A stretch of DNA of 64,000 nucleotides from Rapidithrix thailandica (GTDB lineage Bacteria; Bacteroidota; Bacteroidia; Cytophagales; Flammeovirgaceae). Shown here piece by piece: positions 44,601 through 52,773 of the stretch (its first letter is position 1; the number at the start of each line of letters is the position of its first letter). Both the position numbers and the translations under genes were made by a program. The stretch spans positions 62,001-126,000 of the forward strand of contig NZ_JBDKWZ010000021.1 of NCBI RefSeq assembly GCF_039710355.1, read 5' to 3'. The notes under the pieces are model-generated. The model saw only the letters and a list, made by a program, of their open reading frames with translations. It was not told where the DNA came from and did no database searches.

Positions 44601-44755
44601 TTCGCAGAAATATTCAGGTTTACAACTTTTTCAGGGTTATTGGTAATGGTGGCACCGTCATTCACAGAAATGGCTCCGGTGATGCCTGTTTGTGCTGAAA
44701 GGTTGGTAGCTGAAAAAATGATAAATAAAAAAAGTAACCTAATCTTCATAGTCAC
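41633..44755 (-). CDS. Secreted protein of eleven ~90-residue tandem repeats
   Basis: 1040 residues. A signal peptide (hydrophobic 5-18, cleavage near SA-Q at 21/22) is followed by eleven divergent repeats that fill the mature chain. Each repeat reads roughly I-x-I-N-x-G, T-N, V-x-L-x-I-x-A, then MMISN, W-x-PY, W-x-L, DG-x-K-x-VY-x-KFRD, AGN-x-S, and ends I-x-LD-x-x-PP. This pattern resembles bacterial Ig-like/FN3-type modules that act as surface stalks or adhesins, but I know no named function. Repeat 3 lacks the MMISN-to-F segment (shortened) and repeat 5 has a longer lead-in. No C-terminal sorting signal is visible. Monocistronic. Confidence 0.88.
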   Translation of the reverse strand: MTMKIRLLFLFIIFSATNLSAQTGITGAISVNDGATITNNPEKVVNLNISANGATHMMISNDGSFVGRRWEPYSTRRQNWRLAGEDGRKVVYAKFRDGGGNVSEVVSAEIELDRTPPLEPSILINGGIQYTNNKSRTVVLELHAQEAHAMRISNRGDFLGAKWVPFREKVTGWRLTGADGTKEVFVQYKDLAGNTTETISSRIVLDMIPPTRCKMIVADGQRIINSKKVRIRLLAEGAHEMIIRGGEGWVPYKEEIEWELIGGDGEKVIYAKFRDAVGNESVVVSGRVILDTKPPSLGMIVINNGSRYTNQQDVQLKMIAKGATHMVISNTEEFKNDWRPYSPVVPNWLLDPQDGTKTVYIKYRDHASNESKVFNDKIVLDRTPPKRPFIRISSPDAVYDSIMGATLLSNDAKIVDLVIKAEDADYMMISNISTFYGAQWEVYQPVKKNWELGGNNDGDRSVFIKFRDKAGNISEVAFDKIIIDTQAPVGGKISINNNAEFCTDQERKVMLQLFCRGATLMKVSNDATFADAEWEPYQTTKPWVLSDEDGLKSVLVKYNDAAGNESEPVIDNVILDRKPPFATSIVVNKGEEMTNHPDKVVLVKVRAEDAKLMQISNSEDFSHSRWRGYSNLNFNWTLGGDDGDKKVFVRFKDEAGNISEPVFDDIKLDRSPPKEGSIKINEGEGITNNANKKVLLSLYAESVTEMMISNRMDFKDAKWEPFNETKDWVLYGPDGLKTVYAKFRDKIGNESRIAIARIGVDRQAPKEGRITVNGGAKYCTNVNGYVNLKLYAQEAKEMMISNNSTFDGADWIKYDYFYQNWMLDDEDGDKKVYVKFRDEAENETTPIVANIILDRQEPVGEDIVIDNGASFTNNKSNRVKLEVKAEGAVEMMVSNSHFFRPPAKWEPYRESLAWTLTGRDGEKAVYVKFRDIAGNESSVATSKIRLDTEPPIPQYMKINDGKTSTDDPRVTLTIKARNANYMMISNNPKFEGAIWEPYALTKEWNLSEGEGLKRLFVKFKDDAQNESGHIFADVTLYTNY

Positions 44756-45204
44756 TGGAAGTTTTACACTTTACTCTCCGACCTTGATTGCGGTAATTGC
44801 TCGGGGTCTGAGTTTGCTCTTATTTCTTAAATAGATTAATGAACGTTAGTTTTCTTTATTGTTGCTTTAAACCTATAGTGATATTTAATCTTCATATACT
44901 CTTATTCATCACTAAGGGTCACTAGGCAATTATTCCTTTCGTCGGAATAGTGTTTATCATTGGATTAACGCAAAAACTACCCATATCCATATGTTGACGG
45001 ATAAGGTTAGGCGAAATTATGATCTACTTAGGCCAAAATATGGTTTTAAACGACAAGTACTTAAGAAGTTACTTCCATAAGTTTTTTTTAGCTTTTGCAA
45101 AGCGGCATTTTCAAAAACTCACCAGCACAAACAATAAAAAACAATTCAATAATCTGTATTTTTCACTATTTACAATTTTTATAGATGAATTTTAATTCTA
45201 CATA
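44756..45204. other. Intergenic region upstream of the glutamine synthetase pair
   Basis: About 450 bp between divergent genes, AT-rich, without a coding frame. The 3' part carries the glnA promoter (listed separately). The rest shows no repeat or RNA gene I can identify. Confidence 0.4.
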
Positions 45205-45233
45205 TTGATTTTTTGCAAAAAATTGTATTTTTG
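45205..45233 (+). promoter_or_regulatory. Promoter of the GSII gene
   Basis: TTG at 45205-45207, 18-bp spacer, then TATTTTTG at 45226-45233, a full match to the TAnnTTTG box. The predicted transcription start is near 45240, about 28 bp before the ATG at 45268. Confidence 0.6.
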
Positions 45234-45250
45234 AGGTTAAATTTTAACCT
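45234..45250. promoter_or_regulatory. Palindrome overlapping the GSII transcription start
   Basis: AGGTTAAA, one T, then TTTAACCT: a perfect 8+1+8 inverted repeat directly after the -7 box, where a repressor or nitrogen regulator could block initiation. The structure is seen; the regulator is unknown. Confidence 0.5.
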
Positions 45251-45267
45251 GTATTAAAAAGAATCGT

Positions 45268-46278
45268 ATGACTAAAGTAAAACTAGAGTACATTTGGCTG
45301 GACGGCTGTAAGCCAGAACCTCACTTAAGAAGTAAAACAAAAATTCTGGACGCAACAGAATTTGCCGGAGAATTAGAGAAAGCCCCTATGTGGTCTTTTG
45401 ACGGAAGCTCCACACAACAAGCCGAAGGACATACTTCCGATTGCCTACTCAAACCCGTAAGTATATACCCCGATTCAGGAAGGAAAAATGCTTGGTTAGT
45501 TATGTGCGAGGTCCTCAACCCGGATGGAACACCTCACATCACTAATACCAGAGCATTAATCAATGACCCGGACAATTATTGGTTCGGATACGAACAAGAA
45601 TACACCTTAGTAAAAGAAGGAAGACCGTTAGGATTTCCTCAAAATGGCTATCCCGCCCCACAAGGCATGTATTATTGCTCGGTAGGCGATGATTACATCG
45701 AAGGCAGACATATCGTAGAAGAACACCTGGACCTGTGCCTGGATGCCGGACTAAACATCACCGGCATTAATGCTGAGGTAATGTTAGGACAATGGGAATT
45801 TCAATGCTTTGGCAAAGGTGCTAAACAAGCCGCTGACGACACATGGATCGCCCGGTACCTATTATATAGGATTGCAGAAAAATACGATGTTCATGTAGAG
45901 TTTGCTCCAAAACCCGTAAAAGGAGATTGGAACGGCTCTGGCATGCATGCCAACTTTTCAAACAAGAAAATGCGGGAAGACGGAAGCGAAAATTACTTCC
46001 TGGCCATTTGCGAAGCCTTAAAGAAAAAACACAATGAACATATTGAGGTTTACGGCTCAAACAACCATGAACGCTTAACCGGCCTTCACGAAACACAACA
46101 TATCAGTACCTTTAGCTATGGAGTAAGTGATCGGGGAGCGTCTATACGAATTCCGATTCCAACGGTAGAAAGCGGATACAAATCTGGCTATTTAGAAGAC
46201 AGAAGACCTGCTTCAAATGCCGACCCTTACAAAGTAGCGGCCAAACTGACCTCTACTATTATCGAAGCCGGACTGTAA
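45268..46278 (+). CDS. glnA: Glutamine synthetase, type II (eukaryote-like)
   Basis: 336 residues, far shorter than GSI (about 470). Beta-grasp start VKLEYIWLDGCKPEPHLRSK, then WSFDGSSTQQAEGHTSDCLL, the catalytic-domain block EQEYTLV near 110, EVMLGQWEFQCF near 171-182, NGSGMHANFS near 223-232 and SDRGASIRIP near 287-296, all GSII features. It makes glutamine from glutamate, ammonia and ATP. GSII lacks the adenylylation site of GSI. The class III enzyme follows on the same strand after a terminator; an ammonium transporter is about 10 kb away. Confidence 0.95.
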   Translation: MTKVKLEYIWLDGCKPEPHLRSKTKILDATEFAGELEKAPMWSFDGSSTQQAEGHTSDCLLKPVSIYPDSGRKNAWLVMCEVLNPDGTPHITNTRALINDPDNYWFGYEQEYTLVKEGRPLGFPQNGYPAPQGMYYCSVGDDYIEGRHIVEEHLDLCLDAGLNITGINAEVMLGQWEFQCFGKGAKQAADDTWIARYLLYRIAEKYDVHVEFAPKPVKGDWNGSGMHANFSNKKMREDGSENYFLAICEALKKKHNEHIEVYGSNNHERLTGLHETQHISTFSYGVSDRGASIRIPIPTVESGYKSGYLEDRRPASNADPYKVAAKLTSTIIEAGL

Positions 46279-46299
46279 TTTTTTTTTACACACTCATTC

Positions 46300-46335
46300 A
46301 AGCTGTTCTCAATCAAAGAACAGCTTTTTCTTTTT
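46300..46335 (+). terminator. Terminator between the two glutamine synthetase genes
   Basis: AAGCTGTTCT (46300-46309) pairs perfectly with AGAACAGCTT (46317-46326), followed by TTTCTTTTT. It suggests GSII and GSIII are separate transcription units or are partly uncoupled. Confidence 0.75.
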
Positions 46336-46452
46336 ATTCTAACCAAAATTCAACTTGAAATTTCCAATATTTATTTTTTTCTAACTTTTTTAGTATTAAT
46401 TTCACCCTGAATTAAGAAAAAGTGTATCCTTTATTAAAAACTAACTCAATAC

Positions 46453-48615
46453 ATGGCAAAGCTTAGATTCAACGCACTTGAATTAGTGCAAGAAAGACAA
46501 AAAATTGAAGTAACTGCTCCCTCCGACAAAGTGTCTGATTACTTTGGTGAAAATGCATTTGGCTTGGATCAAATGCGCGCATCACTTTCTCAGGACGTTT
46601 TTAACAACCTAAAACATTGCATTGACAAAGGCAAAAAAATAGATGAGCCCACCGCTGATGCCATTGCTGCTGCTGTAAAAACCTGGGCCATTGCCAAAGG
46701 AGCCACCCACTATACTCACTGGTTCCAACCGCTTACCGGTGGAACAGCTGAAAAACACGATTCTTTCTACGACATGCATGCCCGTTTGGAAAAATTCAAA
46801 GGCGGTGCATTAGTCCAACAAGAGCCTGACGCCTCCTCATTCCCTCACGGAGGCATCCGTAGCACCTTTGAGGCAAGAGGGTATACCGCCTGGGACCCTA
46901 GTTCTCCAATGTTCCTAATCGGCAGTACCCTTTGTATTCCTACGATCTTTGTCTCTTATACAGGCGAAGCACTGGATTACAAGGCACCTTTATTGAAAGC
47001 CGTACAAGCCATCGACAGGGCCGCCACCAAGGTATGTAAATTATTCGATCGCAACATCACAAAGGTAACCCCTTCTTTAGGATGCGAACAGGAATACTTT
47101 GTGATTGACCATGCGTTGTACTCAACCCGTCCGGATTTAGTTATGTGCGGTCGCAGTGTCTTTGGCCACCAGCCTCCTAGAGGCCAACAGCTTGATGATC
47201 ACTACTTTGGATCAATCCCTCCAAGGATATTTGACTTCATGCGGGACTTCGAAATCGAATGTCACCGATTAGGCATCCCGGTAAGCACTCGTCACAATGA
47301 GGTAGCCCCTTCACAATTTGAAGTTGCTCCTGTATTTGAAGAAATCAACGTTGCCACAGACCACAACCAATTATTGATGGATGTGATGAACAAAGTGGCT
47401 GAAAAACATAATCTAAAGGTCCTTTTTCACGAAAAACCATTCGCTGGACTTAATGGCAGCGGAAAACACTGCAACTGGTCTTTGGTGACCAATACGGGAA
47501 TCAACCTGTTACAACCAAGCAGCAGCGCAAGAGAAAACCTGATCTTCTTAACTTTCTTCGTAAACACCCTAAAAGCAGTTTACGATCATGCCGATTTATT
47601 AAGAGCCAGCATCGCTTCAGCCGGTAATGATTACCGCTTAGGAGCCAATGAAGCACCTCCTGCTATTATTTCCGCATTCATCGGTACACAACTTAGTGCC
47701 GTATTGAATGAATTGGAGCATAGTGGAAACGTATCCGTGGAAAAAGGTGACAATATGTATATGAAGTTAGGAATCGACAAAATTCCTGAAATCATCCTTG
47801 ACAACACTGACCGTAACCGCACATCTCCATTTGCCTTCACCGGCAACAAATTCGAATTCAGAGCAGTAGGTTCCGATGCCAACGTTGCCGGTCCAATGAC
47901 CGTATTGAACATCGCAGTAGCCGATCAATTGAACCAATTCAACAAAGAAGTTGAAAAAGAACTCGATAAAGGCACTGAAAGAAGAATGGCCATTGTTAAC
48001 ATTCTCAGAAAATACATCAAAGAATCGAAAAGCATTTTGTTTGATGGAGATGGCTACTCGGATGATTGGGTAAAAGAAGCGGAGAAAAGAGGTCTTTCTA
48101 ATGTAAAAGACACCCCGCGAGCACTGGATTTTACCATTTCCGAAAAGACTATCAAACTTTACGAAAAGAGCAATGTATGCACAGAACGTGAATTGAGAGC
48201 CCGGCATGAAACCCTTCTTGAAAACTACATCATGAAGGTTCAGATCGAATCCAGAATCATGGGTGACTTGGCATTAAATCATGTCATTCCGATCGCTATT
48301 GCCTATCAGAATAAATTGATCGAAAATGCGAACGGCTTAAAAGGCTTGGGTATCGACAATTCTGCAGTGGTTAAAACCATCAACGATATCTCTCAACATA
48401 TCGAATCTATCAAAAACAATGTTCGCCAAATGATCGAAGAGAGAAAACGCGTGAACAAAATTGAGGATATTCGCGACAAAGCCATCGCTTACTGTGACGA
48501 TGTAAAAGAAACGTATTTTGACAAAATACGCTACTCTGTAGACAAACTGGAGCTGTTTGTAGACAGTGAAGCATGGCCATTGCCAAAATACAGAGAAATG
48601 TTATTCTTAAGATAA
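46453..48615 (+). CDS. glnN: Glutamine synthetase, type III
   Basis: 720 residues, the usual GSIII length. Landmarks: THYTHWFQPLTGGTAEKHD near 93-111, GGIRSTFEARGYTAWDPSSP near 136-155, LGCEQEYFVID near 212-222, RHNEVAPSQFEVAP near 280-293, and NGSGKHCNWS near 336-345, followed by the extended C-terminal helices found only in GSIII. GSIII is a dodecamer common in Bacteroidota and often the nitrogen-regulated enzyme. A -7 promoter box is not obvious in the 127 bp after the upstream terminator. Confidence 0.97.
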   Translation: MAKLRFNALELVQERQKIEVTAPSDKVSDYFGENAFGLDQMRASLSQDVFNNLKHCIDKGKKIDEPTADAIAAAVKTWAIAKGATHYTHWFQPLTGGTAEKHDSFYDMHARLEKFKGGALVQQEPDASSFPHGGIRSTFEARGYTAWDPSSPMFLIGSTLCIPTIFVSYTGEALDYKAPLLKAVQAIDRAATKVCKLFDRNITKVTPSLGCEQEYFVIDHALYSTRPDLVMCGRSVFGHQPPRGQQLDDHYFGSIPPRIFDFMRDFEIECHRLGIPVSTRHNEVAPSQFEVAPVFEEINVATDHNQLLMDVMNKVAEKHNLKVLFHEKPFAGLNGSGKHCNWSLVTNTGINLLQPSSSARENLIFLTFFVNTLKAVYDHADLLRASIASAGNDYRLGANEAPPAIISAFIGTQLSAVLNELEHSGNVSVEKGDNMYMKLGIDKIPEIILDNTDRNRTSPFAFTGNKFEFRAVGSDANVAGPMTVLNIAVADQLNQFNKEVEKELDKGTERRMAIVNILRKYIKESKSILFDGDGYSDDWVKEAEKRGLSNVKDTPRALDFTISEKTIKLYEKSNVCTERELRARHETLLENYIMKVQIESRIMGDLALNHVIPIAIAYQNKLIENANGLKGLGIDNSAVVKTINDISQHIESIKNNVRQMIEERKRVNKIEDIRDKAIAYCDDVKETYFDKIRYSVDKLELFVDSEAWPLPKYREMLFLR

Positions 48616-48640
48616 TTCAGTTCTCAACCACAATACTACC

Positions 48641-48675
48641 AACGGAGGCCTCGATTCGAAGCCTCCGTTTTTTTA
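48641..48675 (+). terminator. Terminator after glnN
   Basis: AACGGAGGC (48641-48649) pairs with GCCTCCGTT (48661-48669), followed by a T-run to 48675. Confidence 0.85.
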
Positions 48676-48805
48676 TAACACTCCCAACCACACCGTTATC
48701 ACCTCAATGCCATGACCCTAAAAAGCCAACCGGATAATAAAAAACACAAAGGCGAACCGGCATTACATCCACTCGCCTTTCTCAGAGCGCTTAGTATTTC
48801 AACAC

Positions 48806-49384
48806 TTAAATATGATTATCTGCCCGCTCCCGGATTTCTATCTCCAACTTTGTATACCAATCTTTCCCATACTTTCTGATCAAGGCATCTTTCACAAATT
48901 TATACACAGGCACTTTCAAGGACTTTCCCAAATCACAAGCAGCACTACAAATCGACCAACGATCATAGTTTAAAGCCTCATACTGATCGTATTGTGTAAC
49001 CCTGACCGGATACAAATGACATGATACCGGCTTGTGAAAAGAAATTTTCCCATCGTTATACGCTTCTTCAATCCCACATTTCAAAACACCTTTTTCATCG
49101 TAAATCGCATAAGCACACTCCTTTCCTTCAATCGTAGGCGTAGAGTAATCCCCTTCATAGTCCTTAATATACGCCCCTTGTTTTTCAAGTTCTTGCCTCC
49201 CTTTTTCAGTCAAATACGGCTTTACCTGTTCTTGAATCTCTTCCATGACAGGCAATTCCTCCTCCGTTAGCGGAGCTCCTAAATCCCCCTCAACACAACA
49301 TGCACCCTTACATTTGCTTAAATCGCATACAAACTGCTCCTCAGCAATGTCATCACTCAAAATGGTGTTTCCTAAAACAATCAT
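48806..49384 (-). CDS. DUF3109 cysteine-rich protein
   Basis: 192 residues from the ATG at 49384; an in-frame ATG 36 bp further up would add a hydrophobic leader not usual for the family. The chain has [13 protein letters not shown] near 18-30, later single cysteines in [23 protein letters not shown] and ICSAACDLG, forming the family pattern of conserved cysteines that probably bind a metal or Fe-S cluster, as in YkgJ-like proteins. Biochemical role unknown. Monocistronic. Confidence 0.85.
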   Translation of the reverse strand: MIVLGNTILSDDIAEEQFVCDLSKCKGACCVEGDLGAPLTEEELPVMEEIQEQVKPYLTEKGRQELEKQGAYIKDYEGDYSTPTIEGKECAYAIYDEKGVLKCGIEEAYNDGKISFHKPVSCHLYPVRVTQYDQYEALNYDRWSICSAACDLGKSLKVPVYKFVKDALIRKYGKDWYTKLEIEIRERADNHI

Positions 49385-49586
49385 TATCAACCTTAAATAT
49401 ATTAATAAAACAAACCGCAATCAGGAGTATACCCGCTTTTAAAACAAGCCATTACTTTTGACTTTTATTCCCCACTAAAAAAAACAACAAAGAAAAGTCA
49501 GCCCCTCCTTCCCCACTCGTATTCATAACAATAATTTTTTACCCTTCGCCCTGATGTCCATCATTTTTTTTTATAAGTTTATAAAG

Positions 49587-49594
49587 TAGATTTG
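49587..49594 (+). promoter_or_regulatory. Candidate -7 box of the first universal stress protein gene
   Basis: TAGATTTG matches TAnnTTTG and ends 31 bp before the ATG at 49626. The -33 TTG is not clear. Confidence 0.4.
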
Positions 49595-49625
49595 GTTAAA
49601 TGATTTACAAAAATACTATCTGAAT

Positions 49626-50492
49626 ATGGAAATCAAGAAAATTCTCGTACCTACCGACTTTTCCGAGGAATCGATGAACGCATTAGATGTAGCGGCCGGC
49701 ATTGCCAAAAAGACGAATGCTGAAATATCATTATTACACGTCATTGATGTACCCGTAGTCGGACACTCGGATTATGTAGACATTTTTGGTCAGGGAGAAA
49801 CCAGTGATGACCCTGAGCTCTACAAGCCTTACATGCACAAACTCATAGAAGTAACCCGTGATAAACTGGAAGGGGTTAAAAAGAAATACCAAGGGGTGAA
49901 TATCACCGAACATGTGGAGTTTGATCGCCTTCAACGGCATATCGCAGAGTTTGTCATAAAGGATGAAACCGACCTGATCGTTATGGGCTCTAAAGGCGTA
50001 AGTGGTATTGAGGAAATTCTGGTAGGCTCCAATACAGAACGAGTCATCCGTTTGGCCAAAGCCCCCGTATTGACTGTCAAACAAAAAATAAAACCCTTTG
50101 AATTAAAAAATATCGTATTCGCCTCTTTATTTGAAAAAGTCCATACCAAAACCATTGAACTCATCCGCTATATCCAAACAACTTTTGGGGCTACTTTGCA
50201 TTTTGTCAAAGTCATCACACCCAACAACTTTGAAACCACCAGTGATACCCACCAACTCATTCAAAAATTTGCACAAACGCACAAATTTGACAACTATACT
50301 GTCAACTCTTATAATTTTTATTCCGAAGAGGAAGGAATTCGCTCGTTTTCCAATGATTTAAATGCCGATTTAATCATGATGACCACTCACGGACGAACAG
50401 GCATAGGCCACTTATTATTAGGAAGCATTGCAGAAGAGGTCGCCAACCATGCTACTCGCCCGATCATCACGTTTAATCAGCATTTCAAATAA
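49626..50492 (+). CDS. Universal stress protein with two Usp domains
   Basis: 288 residues, two UspA folds in tandem. The first (about 1-150) begins ILVPTDFSEESMNALDVAAG and ends with the ATP-binding loop GSKGVSGIEEILVGSNTERV. The second (about 155-288) ends with THGRTGIGHLLLGSIAEEV. Both G-x2-G-x9-G-S motifs are intact, so both halves may bind ATP. A second Usp gene follows after a terminator. Confidence 0.9.
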   Translation: MEIKKILVPTDFSEESMNALDVAAGIAKKTNAEISLLHVIDVPVVGHSDYVDIFGQGETSDDPELYKPYMHKLIEVTRDKLEGVKKKYQGVNITEHVEFDRLQRHIAEFVIKDETDLIVMGSKGVSGIEEILVGSNTERVIRLAKAPVLTVKQKIKPFELKNIVFASLFEKVHTKTIELIRYIQTTFGATLHFVKVITPNNFETTSDTHQLIQKFAQTHKFDNYTVNSYNFYSEEEGIRSFSNDLNADLIMMTTHGRTGIGHLLLGSIAEEVANHATRPIITFNQHFK

Positions 50493-50540
50493 ATCCACAG
50501 TTCTTGCCGGAGGTATTTTTCACACACATCAAACCTATAA

Positions 50541-50573
50541 AAAACCTGGCAACGGCCAATACCAGGTTTTTTA
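50541..50573 (+). terminator. Terminator after the first usp gene
   Basis: AAAACCTGG (50541-50549) pairs with CCAGGTTTT (50562-50570), followed by TT. Confidence 0.75.
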
Positions 50574-50789
50574 TTCACACACAAACTACTTTATTAATAC
50601 CCTCCATCAACCGTCATAAAAACTACACTGATCAAAATCATCCTGTCTACCAGATACAAGTTATTGCACAAACACCCGAAAACCAGCAATTTTACCTTAT
50701 CAAAAGGATCAGGCTTCCAACAGAGCAACAGACTCCTAATTCAAATTATCTAAATGATTTTCATTGCCAACATTAACAGTTTCTAAATT

Positions 50790-51617
50790 ATGAAAAACAT
50801 ACTAATCCCCATAGACCTGTCCAACACTTCTGTTAGTGCGATTGACTTCGGTTATACTTTACTAAAAAAAGCAAAAAGTCAATTAACCTTTCTACATACC
50901 TATCAATTATTCAACCCCTTGATTGACGGCACTTACAGCGTTTCTCCTTCCGTTGCCGATCGAGAGAATGAATTAATCAAAGACATGCGGGATTTTGTGG
51001 AAAAAATTATTCCGCCTCAAGATTTAAGTACTTGCACCTTTATCACCGACATTGGCATTCCTGAGGATAGCATCCTATATCAAATCAAACAAACCGCTCC
51101 TGATTTGGTCATTATGGGAACCGAAGGCGCTTCCGGGTTAAAAAAATTAGTAGGCAGCAATACTGCCAATGTCATGCTGCACTCTAAAGTACCGATCCTT
51201 AGCATCCCCAACCCCAATCCACTACCCAATTCGCAACTCAAAATTGCATTGGCATCCGACTATCATCAACTGGAAAACTACAAGGTACTTGACAGCATTA
51301 AAGCCCTGGGAGAAATATTTAATACCGAAATTCATATTTTGAATATAGAGAATGAAAAGAACAAAAGCCTGGAAGCTAAAGAAATTAAAGCCGCTATAGA
51401 ACAAGAGTTCCACCCCTTGTCAATTTCATTCCATACGATCATCAACCCCGAAGTACTTACCGGACTAATGATATACTGCCAAAGTCATAAAATCGATATT
51501 CTGGGCATTGTTCATAGAAAGCACAGCTTCTTAGAAAAGCTATTTAATAGCAGCATTGCCAAAACGGCCATTCAGGAAAGCAAACAATGCATTCTGACCT
51601 TACATGAGTCCTCTTAA
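50790..51617 (+). CDS. Universal stress protein, second domain degenerate
   Basis: 275 residues. The first Usp domain (about 1-140) is typical: ILIPIDLSNTSVSAIDFGY and GTEGASGLKKLVGSNTANV. The second (about 150-275) keeps the fold pattern but its nucleotide loop reads HRKHSFLEKLFNSSIAKT, without the glycines, so only the first domain is likely to bind ATP. It is probably a diverged duplicate of the neighbouring usp gene. Confidence 0.85.
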   Translation: MKNILIPIDLSNTSVSAIDFGYTLLKKAKSQLTFLHTYQLFNPLIDGTYSVSPSVADRENELIKDMRDFVEKIIPPQDLSTCTFITDIGIPEDSILYQIKQTAPDLVIMGTEGASGLKKLVGSNTANVMLHSKVPILSIPNPNPLPNSQLKIALASDYHQLENYKVLDSIKALGEIFNTEIHILNIENEKNKSLEAKEIKAAIEQEFHPLSISFHTIINPEVLTGLMIYCQSHKIDILGIVHRKHSFLEKLFNSSIAKTAIQESKQCILTLHESS

Positions 51618-51647
51618 AACAACACTTTCACTCTCAAGGCAAATCAA

Positions 51648-51681
51648 AAAGCACCGGAAGAGGAAATTCCTCCGGTGCTTT
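51648..51681. terminator. Bidirectional terminator between usp and scpB
   Basis: AAAGCACCGGA (51648-51658) pairs perfectly with TCCGGTGCTTT (51671-51681). It lies between convergent gene ends. Confidence 0.8.
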
Positions 51682-51704
51682 GACATATACCCTCGATACC
51701 CATT

Positions 51705-52292
51705 TTACTCTTCCTCTGACTGCTCTTCGTACCCCTCCTTACCAATTTCATTCTCTTCTTCCGCAAAGTCTTTTGGCACCGGCAATTCCTTCAAATCATT
51801 GATTCCGAAATACTCTAAAAAGCTGGCCGAAGTACCATATAACAAAGGGCGTCCGATAGCTTCCGACTTTCCTTTGATTTCCACCAATTCCTTTTCCAAA
51901 AGTTTCTTTACCGCATAATCACAATTCACCCCCCGGATTTGCTCTAATTCGGTTTTCGTAATGGGCTGCCGGTACGCAATAATCGCCAAGGTTTCCAAAG
52001 CCGATTTCGACAAGCGCTTTTTAGAATTTTGCTTAAGTAAGATGCCTATACTGGCCTGGTAAGCAGGTTTGGTCATAAACTGGTACCCGGAACCGGCATT
52101 GACAATTTCAAAAGCAAAATTTTCTTGTTCATAATTAACTTTCAAGCTTGAAACAGCCTTTTCTATATCCCCTACAAGGACTTCCGCTTCAAACATTTCA
52201 GAAAGGCATGCCTGTATTTCTGAAATTCTAATAGGGGTGGGACTACAAAAGATCAAGGCTTCTACATGCCGTTGCAAAAAATCAATTCCCAT
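51705..52292 (-). CDS. scpB: Segregation and condensation protein ScpB
   Basis: 195 residues. Tandem winged-helix domains: VEALIFCSPTPIRISEIQAC at the start, and the family hallmark LSKSALETLAIIAYRQPITKTELEQIRGVNCDY region near 93-125 (parts seen: ALETLAIIAYRQPITKTE), followed by LVEIKGKSEAIGRPLLYGTS and FLEYFGINDLKELP. A Glu-rich tail ends the chain. ScpB dimers bind ScpA and the SMC complex in chromosome segregation. scpA is not adjacent. Confidence 0.95.
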   Translation of the reverse strand: MGIDFLQRHVEALIFCSPTPIRISEIQACLSEMFEAEVLVGDIEKAVSSLKVNYEQENFAFEIVNAGSGYQFMTKPAYQASIGILLKQNSKKRLSKSALETLAIIAYRQPITKTELEQIRGVNCDYAVKKLLEKELVEIKGKSEAIGRPLLYGTSASFLEYFGINDLKELPVPKDFAEEENEIGKEGYEEQSEEE

Positions 52293-52335
52293 ACAAACTA
52301 ATCATTTATCATTTCAGGCAAAGATATTTCATACA

Positions 52336-52363
52336 ACAAAAAACCGGCAAGAAAGCTTGCCGG
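52336..52363 (-). terminator. Terminator of the dksA-like gene
   Basis: CCGGCAAG (52344-52351) and CTTGCCGG (52356-52363) form an 8-bp stem; on the minus strand it is followed by a T6 run. Confidence 0.75.
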
Positions 52364-52389
52364 CTCAAAATTTACTAAATTCATCTAAA

Positions 52390-52773
52390 TTACATTCGAC
52401 TTTTTTTCGCCTCAATGGAATGCTGTGTATGAGGCACTGCTCTGAGGCGTTCTTTAGAGATCAAATTCCCCGTATCAATACAAATACCGTACGTTCCGTT
52501 TTTGATCCTAATCAAAGCATTTTCAAGCTGAGTAATATACTTTCGGGTCCGGGCTGCAAGCTGGTTTAATTGCTCCCGTTCTAAAGCATCTGCGCCATCC
52601 TCAAGGGTTTTCAAACCGTTATGATTGCTATCATATCCGCTTTGACTGCGTAATATAGATTCTTTGAGATGCTCTAAGTCAGCTTTTGCCTTATTAAGCT
52701 TTTCGTTAATTAGCTTCTCAAATTCGAGAAGTTCTTCCGGTGAATACCGTAACTGTCCAGTAGCCATATGCAA
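52390..52773 (-). CDS. DksA/TraR-family protein with degenerate zinc finger
   Basis: 127 residues. The N-terminal ~85 residues form a long coiled coil (FEKLINEKLNKAKADLEHLK) with the acidic tip region DGADALEREQ. The C-terminal zinc-finger part reads YGICIDTGNLISKERLRAVP, then HTQHSIEAK, so only one of the four cysteines remains (Cys97 region). Such cysteine-poor versions are common in Bacteroidota and probably fold without zinc. The family binds RNA polymerase in the secondary channel and adjusts transcription with ppGpp. ATG at 52773; a second ATG two codons later is also possible. Confidence 0.9.
   Translation of the reverse strand: MHMATGQLRYSPEELLEFEKLINEKLNKAKADLEHLKESILRSQSGYDSNHNGLKTLEDGADALEREQLNQLAARTRKYITQLENALIRIKNGTYGICIDTGNLISKERLRAVPHTQHSIEAKKSRM

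Noticed and set aside
50504..50776. Plus-strand 90-codon frame between the two usp genes
   Set aside because: It runs through the usp terminator hairpin and has no signal, domain or hydrophobic pattern.
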